Positions 1-9,833 of a DNA stretch of 64,000 nucleotides are shown one piece after another. Position 1 is the first letter of the stretch. Every line of letters starts with the position of its first letter. The notes under the pieces were generated by a model. The model made no database searches and had not been told where the DNA came from. It saw nothing but the letters and a program-made list of their open reading frames with translations. The DNA is from Brachybacterium squillarum M-6-3 (GTDB taxonomy: Bacteria; Actinomycetota; Actinomycetes; Actinomycetales; Dermabacteraceae): NCBI RefSeq assembly GCF_000225825.1, contig NZ_AGBX01000001.1:806001-870000 (forward strand), in the 5' to 3' direction. The position numbers and the translations under genes are program-made.

Positions 1-804
1 CGCGTAGGCCTCGAGCGTCACCGGGATCGACTGCCACGGCTCGAGGGCGGCGATCAGCCCGCGGGTGGTCTCCGGGATGTCCTCGGCGGACTCGTTGAGC
101 ACCAGGTCGCAGAGCAGGTCCAGGTCCTGCGGGATCGGACCCTGCGCCAGCGTGGAGGGGCGCGGCACCCGGCCGTCGTCCCCGCGGCGCGGGCTGCGCC
201 CGGTCAGTGCCCGGTACAGCAGCGCCACCAGGGCGGAGGTGTCCTGGAAGGAGGCGACCTCGCGGGAGCGGTCGAGCTCCGCGTGGGAAGCGGCCTCGAC
301 CCCGACGCCCAGCACGGACACCGCCCCGGAGGCGGTGTCCACGAACAGGCGGTTGGAGTCCAGGAGCTGGTGGCGCAGGCCGCGGCGGCGCGCGGCCTCG
401 AGACCCTGCGCGGCCTCGCCGATGATGGACCGGGCCGTCTCCGGGTGCAGCGCGCCCTTCCCCAGCAGCGCGGCCAGCGGCGGTGCGGACGGGAAGGGGT
501 ACTCGACGACCGTCATCGGGGCCTCGAGCTGCACCCCGTCGTCGGGCACCGCGTGCCCCTCGCCGAGCACCACCATGTCCCGCACCGGGATCAGGTGCGG
601 GTCCTCCACCAGGTAGGCGCGGCGCACAGTGTCCGCGGTCTCGAGGGCGATCTCGCCCTCGACCACGAACAGCGCCACCGCGTCCCCGCTCGCCACCGAG
701 CGCGCGCGATACCATTGGGCGCCCTCGGCGACCTGGGACAGGGGGATCGTGCCCTCCAGGGTCCACCGGGAGTGCAGGGCCTCCTGATGCGGGGTGGTGT
801 TCAC
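1..804 (-). CDS. MurJ-associated kinase-like (pseudokinase) protein, C-terminus outside window
   Basis: This is the N-terminal 268 codons of a protein that continues past the left edge. It starts at GTG 804 with an AAGGA box 6 nt upstream. Residues about 130-200 read like the small-lobe to large-lobe part of a serine/threonine kinase fold, but I see no canonical HRD or DFG motif, so catalysis is doubtful. In actinobacteria a kinase-like domain is either fused to the C-terminus of MviN/MurJ (as in Mycobacterium) or encoded next to it. Here it follows murJ by 72 nt on the same strand, so a role in controlling lipid II flipping is the likely reading. The rest of the protein cannot be judged. Confidence 0.65.
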   Translation of the reverse strand, partial: MNTTPHQEALHSRWTLEGTIPLSQVAEGAQWYRARSVASGDAVALFVVEGEIALETADTVRRAYLVEDPHLIPVRDMVVLGEGHAVPDDGVQLEAPMTVVEYPFPSAPPLAALLGKGALHPETARSIIGEAAQGLEAARRRGLRHQLLDSNRLFVDTASGAVSVLGVGVEAASHAELDRSREVASFQDTSALVALLYRALTGRSPRRGDDGRVPRPSTLAQGPIPQDLDLLCDLVLNESAEDIPETTRGLIAALEPWQSIPVTLEAYA

Positions 805-876
805 GGACCGTCCTTCATGTTCTCCATCGGGACACGCTCGGGACGAGACGCGCCTCCGGCTCGGGAACTTCCCATG

Positions 877-2715
877 CTACGAGGTCACCCGCAGCCGACC
901 GGGGAGCCGACGCCCGGCCGCGCGGACCAGCCAGCGCACCTCGTCGACCCGCAGCAGCCAGGCCACCCCCACGAAGACGGCCGTCATCACCACGCCGAGC
1001 ACGGCGCCGCCGAGCGCCGCCACCAGCCGGTGGATCCAGAGCACGTCGCCGAGCAGGGCCATCAGGCCGCTGCCCGCCGCCCAGGTGATCACGCCCGCCA
1101 CCGCCAGCTTCCCGAACACCACGGCGCCCGTGCCCAGCGAGGGCGAGGTCGCGCCGAGCGCGGTCCCGTGGCGGCGCAGCATGACCAGGCCCATCACCCA
1201 GCCGGCCACGTTGCCCGCGCTGGAGATGATCGCCGCGGTCATCGTGGCGTACATCGGGTCCACCAGACCGAGCACGATCGGCACCCCCGCCAGGGAGAAC
1301 AGCGTGATCGGGATCTGCACCAGGAACGGCGTGCGGCCGTCCTCGTAGGCGTAGAACACGCGCTTCATCAGGTACAGCGCGGCGAAGGGCACCAGCCCCA
1401 GCATGTACCCCATCAGCACCAGGCCGTTGGCGCGGGCCCCCTCCACCCCGGTGCCGCCGCCGATCACCCACATGATCGGGCCGGACAGGGCGATGAAGAC
1501 GGCCGTGCACAGCACCATCGGCACCAGCAGGATCCGGTTGGTGCGGGCGTAGGACTGCAGCGCCCCCGTGTGCTCGTCGGCCGCCGCCTGCCGCGAGATC
1601 GCCGGGAAGGCGGCCGTGACCAGGGAGACCGCGATGATGCCCTGGGGGATCATGAACGCCAGGTAGGACCAGTCCAGGCTCAGCAGCGCCGGGTAGCGCG
1701 CCGCCTGGTCCGGGTCGTCCTGCAGGCGTTCGTTCATCGCCACCGCCCCGCCGGTGGACCAGCGGGTGGCCCAGATGCCCAGCTGCCCCAGGCCCAGCAT
1801 GCCCAGGGTCCACAGGCCGATGTGGCTGAGCTTGCCCAGGCCGAGCCCGCGGAAGCCCCAGCGCGGCCGCAGCCGCAGGTTCAGCTTGCGCACGTACCAG
1901 AACAGGAAGGCGACCTGCGCCGCGGACCCGCCGACGTTGATCGCGGCCATCGCGATCACCATCGCCAGGGTCCAGGTGGAGGGGTCGCCCTGCCGGCCCC
2001 AGATCCCCAGGAAGATGCCCGCGCCCGCGATGCCGACCAGGTTGTTCAGCACCGGCGCCCACTGGTACGGCCCGAAGGAGTCGTGGGCGTTCAGCAGCTG
2101 CCCGCACATCACGTACAGGGCGGAGAAGAAGATCTGCGGCATCATCCAGTAGCCGAGCTGGATGGCCAGGGTGTACGTCTCCGGGGGGAGCCGACCGCTG
2201 GTGAGGATCAGCAGCACCGGCACCGCCACGATGCAGACCGCGGTGATCGCCAGGGACGCCGCCGACACCAGTGTCATCAGCCGGGAGATGTAGTCGCTGC
2301 CGCGGTCCGGCCGCTTGACCGCGCGCACGATCGCGGGCACCAGGATCGCGTTCAAGGTGCCGCCGCCCACCAGCAGCCAGACGGTGTTGGGCAGGGCGTT
2401 GGCGGCGGAGAAGGCGCTCGCCGCGGCCGACATCGAGCCGGCCAGCACCATGCCGAACAGGTAGTTGCGCACGAAGCCCAGCAGGCGCGACACGGTCGAG
2501 CCGGCCGCCATCAGGGCGCTGGCCCGCACCAGCCGGCTGCGGCCGGAGGACGGGGCGGAGCCCGAGGTGGGGGCCGACCCGGAGGTGTCCGCGCCCCCGG
2601 TGTCTGAGGGAGCTTCGGTGGGGGCCGCCGTGTCCGGGGCGGCGGGGCGGGCGGTGCCGGGGGTGGTGCCGCGGCGGTGGCGGGGGACGTGCTGCGCGCG
2701 TCGTTCCGCGGTCAT
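877..2715 (-). CDS. murJ: MurJ-type lipid II flippase
   Basis: 612 residues. A polar, Pro/Ala-rich cytoplasmic N-terminal tail of about 70 residues is followed by a membrane protein with about 14 hydrophobic segments, typical of the MurJ/MviN group of the MOP superfamily. The early membrane segments carry the family-like stretch GSTVSRLLGFVRN. The family flips the peptidoglycan precursor lipid II across the cytoplasmic membrane. The start codon overlaps the stop of the upstream DUF6049 gene (ATGA, 2712-2715), so the two are translationally coupled. Order DUF6049-murJ-kinase-like matches the conserved actinobacterial cell-wall cluster. No kinase domain is fused to this copy. Confidence 0.93.
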   Translation of the reverse strand: MTAERRAQHVPRHRRGTTPGTARPAAPDTAAPTEAPSDTGGADTSGSAPTSGSAPSSGRSRLVRASALMAAGSTVSRLLGFVRNYLFGMVLAGSMSAAASAFSAANALPNTVWLLVGGGTLNAILVPAIVRAVKRPDRGSDYISRLMTLVSAASLAITAVCIVAVPVLLILTSGRLPPETYTLAIQLGYWMMPQIFFSALYVMCGQLLNAHDSFGPYQWAPVLNNLVGIAGAGIFLGIWGRQGDPSTWTLAMVIAMAAINVGGSAAQVAFLFWYVRKLNLRLRPRWGFRGLGLGKLSHIGLWTLGMLGLGQLGIWATRWSTGGAVAMNERLQDDPDQAARYPALLSLDWSYLAFMIPQGIIAVSLVTAAFPAISRQAAADEHTGALQSYARTNRILLVPMVLCTAVFIALSGPIMWVIGGGTGVEGARANGLVLMGYMLGLVPFAALYLMKRVFYAYEDGRTPFLVQIPITLFSLAGVPIVLGLVDPMYATMTAAIISSAGNVAGWVMGLVMLRRHGTALGATSPSLGTGAVVFGKLAVAGVITWAAGSGLMALLGDVLWIHRLVAALGGAVLGVVMTAVFVGVAWLLRVDEVRWLVRAAGRRLPGRLRVTS

Positions 2716-5120
2716 GGGCGCTCCCCTTCCTGGGGGTCATCGGTCGGGGGGTCCTGCGTCGGGGCGGCGTCGTCTCCGGCGCCGGTCCCGCTCCCCGTCC
2801 CGGGCGGGGCCGGGTCCCGGTCGGGACGCGAGCGGCCGGAGCGGGAGAGCTCCACCGGGTCCTCCGGGCCGTGCACGGCGGGGGCGCGCTTGCTGGAGCC
2901 GGTGCGGCGGGCGCGGGCCACGCCGACGACGACCAGCGCGCCCATCGCCACCACCAGCACCATCGTCGTCCAGTTCTCCCAGGCCGGGTTCACCGACAGC
3001 GGCACGTCGACCGGCTCGGTGAGGGCCTGCCCGTCCTCGGTGGTGGCCCTCGCCGAGAGGGTCACGGTGCCGTTGGCGATCGCCTCCACGGGCACGGTGG
3101 TGCTGACCTCGCCGCGCGGCGGCACCTCCACCACGGGCTGCTCGCCGATGCGCACCAGCTGCTTGTCGGAGGTCACCGCCACCTGCACGGTGATCGAGGT
3201 GTCCAGGCCGTTGGTGATGGTGATCGGCACCCCGGCCTCGTCGGAGATCAGGTTGTAGCCGGAGGCGGGCACCACGTGGATGCGCTCCACCAGCGCGGCA
3301 CGCTGCTGACGGGCCTCGCGGGCGCGCTCCCCGGGCACCTGGGTGTCATCGCGCCACTGCCAGGAGGCGCCGGAGAGCGCGAGCAGCCGCGGCAGGTCCA
3401 GCGTGGCGGTGTCGCCGAGGGCGGAGCCCAGCACGTCCAGCTCCCGGCAGGCCGTCTCCAGGCGGTCCGCCTGGCTGGGGGTGAGCAGCGTCGGCTCGGC
3501 GACCACGGAGGCATGGCGGTAGCCGCCCTCGCCGTCCGCCTCGGAGGGATGCACGCCGGCCGGACCCAGGTCGCCCAGGGCGTAGAGGTCCTCGCCGTCG
3601 CCGCGGGTGGAGGTGGTGGTCGTGCCCTCCTCCGCGGCGTCCAGGAGCTCCTGGGTGCGGCCCGAGGTCACCCAGCCGGCCTCGTCCAGGGCGTCCAGGG
3701 CGGCGCCGGCGGCCTCCGCGTCCAGCGCCGTCCCGACCTCCGGGGAGATCAGCAGGTGGCGCGGCGCCTCGGTGTACTCGGAGGCGACGGTGGCGGTCTC
3801 GGCCAGCAGCCGCTGGGTGACCTGCTCGGTGTCGGTGGCGCCGGTGAGCTGGGAGAACTCGGCGGACAGCACGGGATCCAGGGCCAGCAGGCGCAGCGAG
3901 GGCGCCTCGTCCCCCTCGGCGGTGTAGGTGCCGATGGAACTGGGGGTGATTGTCCCCGCAGGGTTCTCGCGCAGGGAGGAGGAGGGCACCAGGGCGGTGT
4001 CCACGCCGGCCGCGGCCACCTTCTCCAGCGCGGCCCCGTTGGCCTCGGCGCCCGCCACGGGCAGCACCATGCTGCCGGGCTCGACGCCGGTCTCCTCGGT
4101 GACGGCGGCCGATCGCTCCTGCAGCTCCTCCAGCAGCGTGGTGCCCCCGGCGGAGCGCAGGGAGACCAGGTCGGCCTGCGCATACGGCATCGCCAGCACC
4201 GTGCGGTCCCCGGAGGTCGCGGAGGTCGTGAGGGTCTCGGCCAGGGTGCTCGCCGCCTCGGCCGGCGCGTAGCTGAGGGTGGGGCTCGCCTCGGCCTCCT
4301 CGCCGTCGGCGGCGTCGGCCTGCGCCTCCTGCTCCTCCGCGGTCGGCTCCTCGCCGGTCCCGGTGCCGATCGCGGGCGGGTCCAGCAGCGACGGGTCCAT
4401 CCACAGGTCCACGTCGTCCCGCTCCGAGAGCGCGCTCAGCGAGGCCAGCTGTCCGTCCTCCAGGGAGGCGGCGTAGGCCTCGGGATCGGTGGCCGCCAGG
4501 CCGGGGTCGGAGGCGGTGACCGGCAGCAGCACCGACTGGGTGATCGCGTCCTCGGTGCCCTCGGGCCGCCACACCACGAAGCTGCGGATCGAGCTCACCG
4601 CCTCCCCGTCCACGGAGACGGTCAGCGAGAGCCGGCGGGTTCCCCAGTAGTAGGGCTGCTCGCTGAGGCCGAGCTCCTCGGCGGGCGCCTCCACCCGCAG
4701 GGTCACGGACTCGCCGGGCGCGAGGGTGGTCTCCTCCGCGGCCTCGGCGATCGGGTCGCCGGCGGTGTCGGGACCGGTGCCCGCCTGCCAGGAGGCGAGC
4801 TGGGAGCGGTCGGTGACGCGGGCGCTGCGCAGCCGCAGCCCGAGGCCCGGGTCCGCCATCTCCTCCTCGGAGGTGTTGGTCACCTCGACCTCCGCGCTGA
4901 GCGTGCCGCCCGGGGCGAGGGATGTGGGATCCAGGGAGACCAGGCGCAGGGAGACCGGGGCGTCGTCCGCGGGCTCCGGGGGGATCGCCGGCTGCGCGGG
5001 GGTCGCGACGGGCGCGGCGGCGCTCGCCGCGGGCGCGAGCAGCAGCGCCGGGGCCGCGACCAGGATCGTCGCCACCAGCGCCGCGAGCACGGGACGCAGG
5101 GACGGCACGGACGACGGCAT
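2712..5120 (-). CDS. DUF6049 family exported membrane-anchored protein
   Basis: 802 residues from ATG 5120. It has a signal peptide (about 1-36, ending in an Ala-rich APAASAAA stretch), a large Thr/Glu/Ala-rich extracellular region, and one transmembrane helix near residues 718-737 followed by a 60-residue charged cytoplasmic tail. Length and position match the uncharacterised protein encoded before MviN in mycobacteria (Rv3909, from memory 802 residues). The function is unknown; linkage to murJ suggests a cell-envelope role. The ATG is preceded by a -10-like TACAGT only 6 nt away and no ribosome binding site, so the mRNA is probably leaderless. Its stop overlaps the murJ start. Confidence 0.85.
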   Translation of the reverse strand: MPSSVPSLRPVLAALVATILVAAPALLLAPAASAAAPVATPAQPAIPPEPADDAPVSLRLVSLDPTSLAPGGTLSAEVEVTNTSEEEMADPGLGLRLRSARVTDRSQLASWQAGTGPDTAGDPIAEAAEETTLAPGESVTLRVEAPAEELGLSEQPYYWGTRRLSLTVSVDGEAVSSIRSFVVWRPEGTEDAITQSVLLPVTASDPGLAATDPEAYAASLEDGQLASLSALSERDDVDLWMDPSLLDPPAIGTGTGEEPTAEEQEAQADAADGEEAEASPTLSYAPAEAASTLAETLTTSATSGDRTVLAMPYAQADLVSLRSAGGTTLLEELQERSAAVTEETGVEPGSMVLPVAGAEANGAALEKVAAAGVDTALVPSSSLRENPAGTITPSSIGTYTAEGDEAPSLRLLALDPVLSAEFSQLTGATDTEQVTQRLLAETATVASEYTEAPRHLLISPEVGTALDAEAAGAALDALDEAGWVTSGRTQELLDAAEEGTTTTSTRGDGEDLYALGDLGPAGVHPSEADGEGGYRHASVVAEPTLLTPSQADRLETACRELDVLGSALGDTATLDLPRLLALSGASWQWRDDTQVPGERAREARQQRAALVERIHVVPASGYNLISDEAGVPITITNGLDTSITVQVAVTSDKQLVRIGEQPVVEVPPRGEVSTTVPVEAIANGTVTLSARATTEDGQALTEPVDVPLSVNPAWENWTTMVLVVAMGALVVVGVARARRTGSSKRAPAVHGPEDPVELSRSGRSRPDRDPAPPGTGSGTGAGDDAAPTQDPPTDDPQEGERP

Positions 5121-5126
5121 GGGGAC

Positions 5127-5132
5127 ACTGTA
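5127..5132 (-). promoter_or_regulatory. -10 box for a leaderless DUF6049-murJ transcript
   Basis: TACAGT fits TANNNT and lies 6 nt before ATG 5120 with no Shine-Dalgarno sequence between. That geometry places the transcription start at or next to the A of the ATG. No convincing -35 box was identified. Confidence 0.5.
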
Positions 5133-5261
5133 TGCGGCCGCTACCGTAGGGATCGGGGAGGTCACGCCGCCCTCCTCGGGGCTTTTCGGTGGTCTGCGCG
5201 ACCCTCGTCGCGCCCGATCCGTCCAGCCCGCGCCCCGGCCCCGTTCAGCAAGGACCCCCCC

Positions 5262-6740
5262 GTGACCGATCCCGCCGCCGAGACCGCCCGTCGTCTGGAG
5301 GTCGCCCGCACCCGCGCCACCACCATGTTCGAGGCGCTGCCCGCGGAGGTCCACGACCTGGGGCGCCGCTTCGAGGAGGCCGGCCACGAGCTCGCCCTGG
5401 TGGGCGGTCCCGTGCGCGACGCCGTGCTCGGCCGCTCCAGCGCCGACCTCGACTTCACCACCTCCGCCCGGCCCGAGCAGACCGAGGCGATCCTGCGCAC
5501 CTGGACCCACGACGGCGGCATCTGGGACATGGGCCGGGACTTCGGCACCCTTGGCGGTGTCCGCTCCGGGGTGAAGGTCGAGATCACCACCTACCGCACC
5601 GAGTCCTACGACCCCACCAGCCGCAAGCCGCAGGTGGCCTTCGGCGACACGCTCGCCGGGGACCTCTCCCGCCGCGACTTCACCGTCAACGCGATGGCCG
5701 TCCGCATCCCCTCGCTGGAGCTCGTCGACCCCTTCGACGGCCTCGGCGACCTCGCCAAGAACGTGCTGCGCACCCCCGTGGAGCCCGAGCAGTCCTTCGA
5801 CGACGACCCCCTGCGGATGATGCGGGCCGTGCGCTTCGTCTCCCAGCTCGACATGCGCCTCGAGCCCGCGACCGCCGCCGCGATCAGCGACCTGGCCGAG
5901 CGGATCACCATCGTCTCCGCCGAGCGGGTGCGCGACGAGCTGGTCAAGCTGCTGCTGGGGATGGCGCCGCGGCGCGCCCTCGAGCTGATGGTGGAGCTGG
6001 ACCTCGCCGAGCACGTGCTGCCCGAGCTGCCCGCGATGCGGCTGGCGATCGACGAGCACCACCGTCACAAGGACGTCTACGAGCATTCGCTGACGGTGCT
6101 GGACCAGGCCATCGACCTGGAGAGCCCCGCCGGCTCCGACGGCCCCTGCGAGGCCCCGGACCTCGTGCTGCGCCTGGCCGCGCTGCTGCACGACATCGGC
6201 AAGCCCGCCACCCGCCGCTATGAGGAGGGCGGGGTGGTCACCTTCCGCTTCCACGAGACCGTCGGCGCCCGGATGGCGACCAAGCGGATGAAGGCCCTGG
6301 CCTTCGACAAGGACACCACCAAGAAGGTGGCGCGCCTGGTGGAGCTGCACCTGCGCTTCCACGGCTACGCCGACGCCCCCTGGACCGACTCCGCGGTGCG
6401 CCGCTACGTCACCGACGCCGGGGACCTGCTGCAGCCGCTGCACCGCCTCACCCGCGCCGACGTCACCACCCGCAACCGGCGCAAGGCCACCGCCCTGTCC
6501 CGCGCCTACGACGAGCTCGAGGCGCGCATCGACGAGCTCGCCGCGCAGGAGGAGATCGACCGCATCCGGCCGGACCTGGACGGCAACCGGATCATGGAGC
6601 TGCTGGGCATCGGCCCCGGGCGCGAGGTCGGCGAGGCCTACCGCCACCTGCTGGAGCTGCGGATGGAGCACGGCCCCCTCGGTCAGGAGCGGGCCGAGGC
6701 GGAGCTGCGGGCCTGGTGGGACGCCCGCTCCGCGGAGTGA
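5262..6740 (+). CDS. cca: CCA tRNA nucleotidyltransferase
   Basis: 492 residues from GTG 5262, with AAGGA 7 nt upstream. The nucleotidyltransferase signature GGPVRDAVLG is at about 48-57 and the catalytic acidic pair DLDF at about 61-64. A C-terminal HD domain is marked by LLHDIGKP near residue 310. The enzyme adds or repairs the 3' CCA end of tRNAs. This matters here because tRNA-Leu in this window does not encode CCA. It is transcribed divergently from the DUF6049-murJ pair, the arrangement seen for pcnA in mycobacteria. Actinobacterial members are often named PcnA. Confidence 0.92.
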   Translation: MTDPAAETARRLEVARTRATTMFEALPAEVHDLGRRFEEAGHELALVGGPVRDAVLGRSSADLDFTTSARPEQTEAILRTWTHDGGIWDMGRDFGTLGGVRSGVKVEITTYRTESYDPTSRKPQVAFGDTLAGDLSRRDFTVNAMAVRIPSLELVDPFDGLGDLAKNVLRTPVEPEQSFDDDPLRMMRAVRFVSQLDMRLEPATAAAISDLAERITIVSAERVRDELVKLLLGMAPRRALELMVELDLAEHVLPELPAMRLAIDEHHRHKDVYEHSLTVLDQAIDLESPAGSDGPCEAPDLVLRLAALLHDIGKPATRRYEEGGVVTFRFHETVGARMATKRMKALAFDKDTTKKVARLVELHLRFHGYADAPWTDSAVRRYVTDAGDLLQPLHRLTRADVTTRNRRKATALSRAYDELEARIDELAAQEEIDRIRPDLDGNRIMELLGIGPGREVGEAYRHLLELRMEHGPLGQERAEAELRAWWDARSAE

Positions 6741-6927
6741 CGCCGGGCGCGGGCCGCCGAGGGGCACGTCGGACGTGACGGGCGTCGCGGCCCGGTGCCG
6801 CCCGGCCGTGGTCCCGCTCACCGCCACGCCGCCCGGCTGCCGGTCGTCCCTGCCCCGGGCCCGCGGGCCGTGTGAGGATCGGGCGCAGGGTGGGTCGTGC
6901 GCGGCGGGGACGGATGTGTCCTTTCAC

Positions 6928-6990
6928 GCCGCGCGGTTCCGGGGAACGGGACGACATGCCCATACTGAGAGGTCGCCCGCCACCCCTGGT
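6928..6990 (+). promoter_or_regulatory. possible ponA promoter
   Basis: In the 291-nt gap before ponA a TTCCGG-like -35 and a CATACT -10 (near 6960-6966) are about 18 nt apart. The sequence GTTCCGGGGAAC here is also a short inverted repeat that could be a regulator site. This rests on motif resemblance only. Confidence 0.3.
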
Positions 6991-7031
6991 GTGCGCCTCA
7001 TCGAGACCTCGAAGGACCAGGAGCAGCAGCC

Positions 7032-9812
7032 ATGAGCGATTCCGGACGCTCGTCCCGCGGTTCGTCGCGCCGATCGAACGGGTCCCAGGGCGGGAACCGT
7101 CGGGCGGCCGGTGTGCGTCGCGCCTCGGGATCCTCCTCGCGGAGCCCCCAGGACCCCAGCGCCAAGACCCCCAAGAGCGGATCGAGCTCCTCGGGCGCCT
7201 CGAAGGGCAGCAGCCGCACCGGACGTCGCACCGCGGGCGCCGCCGCGGCCGGTGCCGCCTCCGGCAAGGCCTCGTCCGCGAAGAGCTCGCCCGCCAAGGG
7301 CTCCGCCGCGAAGAGCTCCGCCACGAGCGGCTCCGGCAGCGCCAAGGCCTCCTCCGGCGCCAAGGGCGGTTCCGGCGCGAAGGGCGGTGGCGCCCGCGCC
7401 ACGGGCGCCCGCCACGCCTCCCCGGCCCGCAGCGGCGCCGTCGGCTTCGGCAAGAACCGCGCCGTGGCCGCCACCAACTTCCTGAACTACCCCCGCGCCG
7501 GCGCCAAGGGCCCCTGGCGCTGGTTCCCCTCCTTGCGCCTGGTCGTCGGCCTGCTGGCCGTGATGATCCTGGCCGGGCTCGGCATGACCGTGTGGCTGTA
7601 CAACACCACCGACACCCCCGAGCCCTCGGACATCGCCGTCGCCCAGACCTCCCGGGTCTACTTCTCCGACGGCGAGACCGAGATGGGCCACTTCTCGGAG
7701 ATCAACCGCACCATCATCGATGAGGAAGAGATCCCGCAGAACGTCAAGGACGCGGTCGTGGCCAGCGAGGACTCCAGCTTCTACGAGAACCGCGGCATCT
7801 CCCCGCGCGGCATCGTGCGCGCCTTCGTGAACAACCTCGCCGGCGGCGACCGCCAGGGCGGCTCCACCATCACCCAGCAGTACGTGGAGCGGTACTACAC
7901 CGGCACCACCACGTCCTACGTGGGCAAGGTGAAGGAGATGTTCATGGCGCTGAAGATCGACCAGGAGCTCTCCAAGGACGAGATCCTCGCCCGCTACCTG
8001 AACACCATCTACTTCGGCCGCGGCGCGTACGGCATCCAGGAGGCCTCCCAGGCCTACTTCGGCAAGGACGCCTCCGAGCTCACCGACGCCGAGGCCGCCC
8101 TGCTGGTGGCCGTGATCCCCGCGCCCTCCTCCTACGACCCCGCCGAGAACCCGGAGCGGGCCGAGGAGCTGTGGCAGCGCGTCATCAACCGGCAGGTCGA
8201 GGAGACCGGCACTCTCACGGCCGAGGAGGCCGCGGCGGCCGAGTTCCCCGAGACCATCGAGCCGCACTCCGAGAACACCCTCGGCGGCACCAACGGCTAC
8301 CTGCTGGACGCCGTGCGCACCGAGCTGATCGCCCAGGGCTACACCGAGGACGACCTCAACACCGGCGGCTACTCCATCGTCTCCACCATCGACGTGGACG
8401 TGCAGGAGAACCACGTCAACGCCATCGACGAGGTCGGGGAACGCCCCGAGAACAACCGCGTCGGCACCGTGACCATCGATCCCGAGGACGGCTCGATCCG
8501 CGGCATGTACGGCGGCCCCGACTTCGTGGAGCAGTCGATCAACGACGCCACCCAGTCCCGCATGCAGGCCGGCTCGATCTTCAAGAGCTTCACCCTGATC
8601 TCTCTGCTGGAGGACGGCTACAGCCTCTACTCCACCTGGGACGGCAACTCCCCGAAGTACTTCCCGGGCTGGACGGTCAACAACTTCAACAACACCGACT
8701 ACGGCCGGGTGACCCTGCTGCAGGCGACCACCAACTCGATCAACACGGCGTACGCCGAGGCGAACATCGAGAACGGACCCTCCCGCACGATGGAGACCGC
8801 GGTCTCCCTGGGCCTGCCCGAGGACACCCCGGGCCTGTCCGACGTGTCCTCCAACGTGCTGGGCTCCGCCTCGCCGACCGTGATGGAGATGGCCGAGGCC
8901 TACGCGACCATCGCCGCCGGCGGCGTGCACCACACCCCGCACATCGTCGACTCGATGACCGCCTCCGACGGCTCCACGGAGTACGAGGCCGACTTCGAGG
9001 AGAAGCGGGTGCTGGACGAGGGCGTCGCCATCAACGCGACCGTCGCCCTGCAGGGCCCCCCGTCGACGGGCTCCGCTCGTGACCTGGCCACGATCATGGA
9101 CGGCCGCCCCGTGGCCGGCAAGACCGGCACCTCGGAGAGCTTCAAGTCGGCCTGGTTCGTGGGCTTCACCCCGCAGCTGGTCACCGGCGTGGGCATGTTC
9201 CAGCCCTCCGACGACGGCCAGAGCGAGGAGACGCTCACCCCCTGGGGCGGCGAATCCAACATCACCGGCGGCACCTACCCGACCGCGATCTGGGGCTCGA
9301 TCATGTCGAACTCCCTGGAGGGCGAGGAGTACCTCGAGTTCGCCGACGCGGTGACGCTGGACAACCAGCGCTCCAGCGGCTCCGGCTCCGGCTCCACCCA
9401 GACCTCGGAGCCGACGCAGCAGCGGACCACGCAGGCGCCCGAGCCCACCGAGGAGGCCACCACGGAGGAGGAGACCACCGAGGAGACCACCGAGGAGGAG
9501 ACCACGGAGGAGCCCACCACCGAGGAGGAGACCACCGAGGAGGCCACCACGGAGGAGGAGACCACCGAGGAGGAGGCCACCGAGGAGGAGGCCACCGAGG
9601 AGGAGCCGCCCGCCACCGAGGAGGAGGCTCCCGCGGAGGAGGACTCCGGCGGCAACGAGGACTCGGGCGGCAACGAGGACTCGGGCGGCGACGAGGACTC
9701 CGGCGGCGGGAACGACTCCGGTGGCGGGGACTCCGGCGGTGAGGACGACGCCGCGGCCGACAGCTCCGGCGGGGACGACTCCGGCGGCGAGCAGGAGACC
9801 GGCAACGGCTGA
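7032..9812 (+). CDS. ponA: class A penicillin-binding protein (bifunctional transglycosylase/transpeptidase)
   Basis: 926 residues. A disordered Ser/Lys/Gly/Ala-rich cytoplasmic tail (1-165) precedes one transmembrane helix (about 168-190). The GT51 glycosyltransferase domain has the catalytic Glu246 in the ASEDSSFY motif and a GGSTITQQ motif. The transpeptidase domain has SxxK at Ser515-Lys518, SxN at 569-571 and KTG at 697-699, so all active-site motifs are intact. From about 780 on the tail is Thr/Glu repeats, then Asp/Ser/Gly repeats, outside the membrane. The protein polymerises and cross-links peptidoglycan. ATG 7032 follows AGGACCAGGAGC-type purines. A strong hairpin follows the gene. 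Confidence 0.93.
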   Translation: MSDSGRSSRGSSRRSNGSQGGNRRAAGVRRASGSSSRSPQDPSAKTPKSGSSSSGASKGSSRTGRRTAGAAAAGAASGKASSAKSSPAKGSAAKSSATSGSGSAKASSGAKGGSGAKGGGARATGARHASPARSGAVGFGKNRAVAATNFLNYPRAGAKGPWRWFPSLRLVVGLLAVMILAGLGMTVWLYNTTDTPEPSDIAVAQTSRVYFSDGETEMGHFSEINRTIIDEEEIPQNVKDAVVASEDSSFYENRGISPRGIVRAFVNNLAGGDRQGGSTITQQYVERYYTGTTTSYVGKVKEMFMALKIDQELSKDEILARYLNTIYFGRGAYGIQEASQAYFGKDASELTDAEAALLVAVIPAPSSYDPAENPERAEELWQRVINRQVEETGTLTAEEAAAAEFPETIEPHSENTLGGTNGYLLDAVRTELIAQGYTEDDLNTGGYSIVSTIDVDVQENHVNAIDEVGERPENNRVGTVTIDPEDGSIRGMYGGPDFVEQSINDATQSRMQAGSIFKSFTLISLLEDGYSLYSTWDGNSPKYFPGWTVNNFNNTDYGRVTLLQATTNSINTAYAEANIENGPSRTMETAVSLGLPEDTPGLSDVSSNVLGSASPTVMEMAEAYATIAAGGVHHTPHIVDSMTASDGSTEYEADFEEKRVLDEGVAINATVALQGPPSTGSARDLATIMDGRPVAGKTGTSESFKSAWFVGFTPQLVTGVGMFQPSDDGQSEETLTPWGGESNITGGTYPTAIWGSIMSNSLEGEEYLEFADAVTLDNQRSSGSGSGSTQTSEPTQQRTTQAPEPTEEATTEEETTEETTEEETTEEPTTEEETTEEATTEEETTEEEATEEEATEEEPPATEEEAPAEEDSGGNEDSGGNEDSGGDEDSGGGNDSGGGDSGGEDDAAADSSGGDDSGGEQETGNG
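9445..9795 (+). repeat. in-frame low-complexity repeats in the PonA tail
   Basis: First come short tandem units encoding variants of T-T-E-E-E, then units encoding D-S-G-G-(N/D/G). They stay in frame to the stop. Such repeats can change length by slippage without breaking the gene, altering only the length of an acidic extracellular tail. Confidence 0.85.
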
Positions 9813-9833
9813 TCCCGCCCGCTCCGCGGCGCG

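Noticed and set aside
283-2607. 774-codon plus-strand open frame opposite murJ
   Set aside because: His/Gln/Arg-rich nonsense caused by high GC; the opposite strand encodes a clear MurJ.
2871-5261. Long plus-strand open frame preceding and joined to cca
   Set aside because: It is the mirror of the DUF6049 gene; composition is Gly/Arg/Gln-rich without domains, and cca starts at GTG 5262.
9445-9795. CRISPR-like short repeats
   Set aside because: They are in-frame codons for acidic and Gly/Ser repeats in the PonA tail, with no unique spacers.
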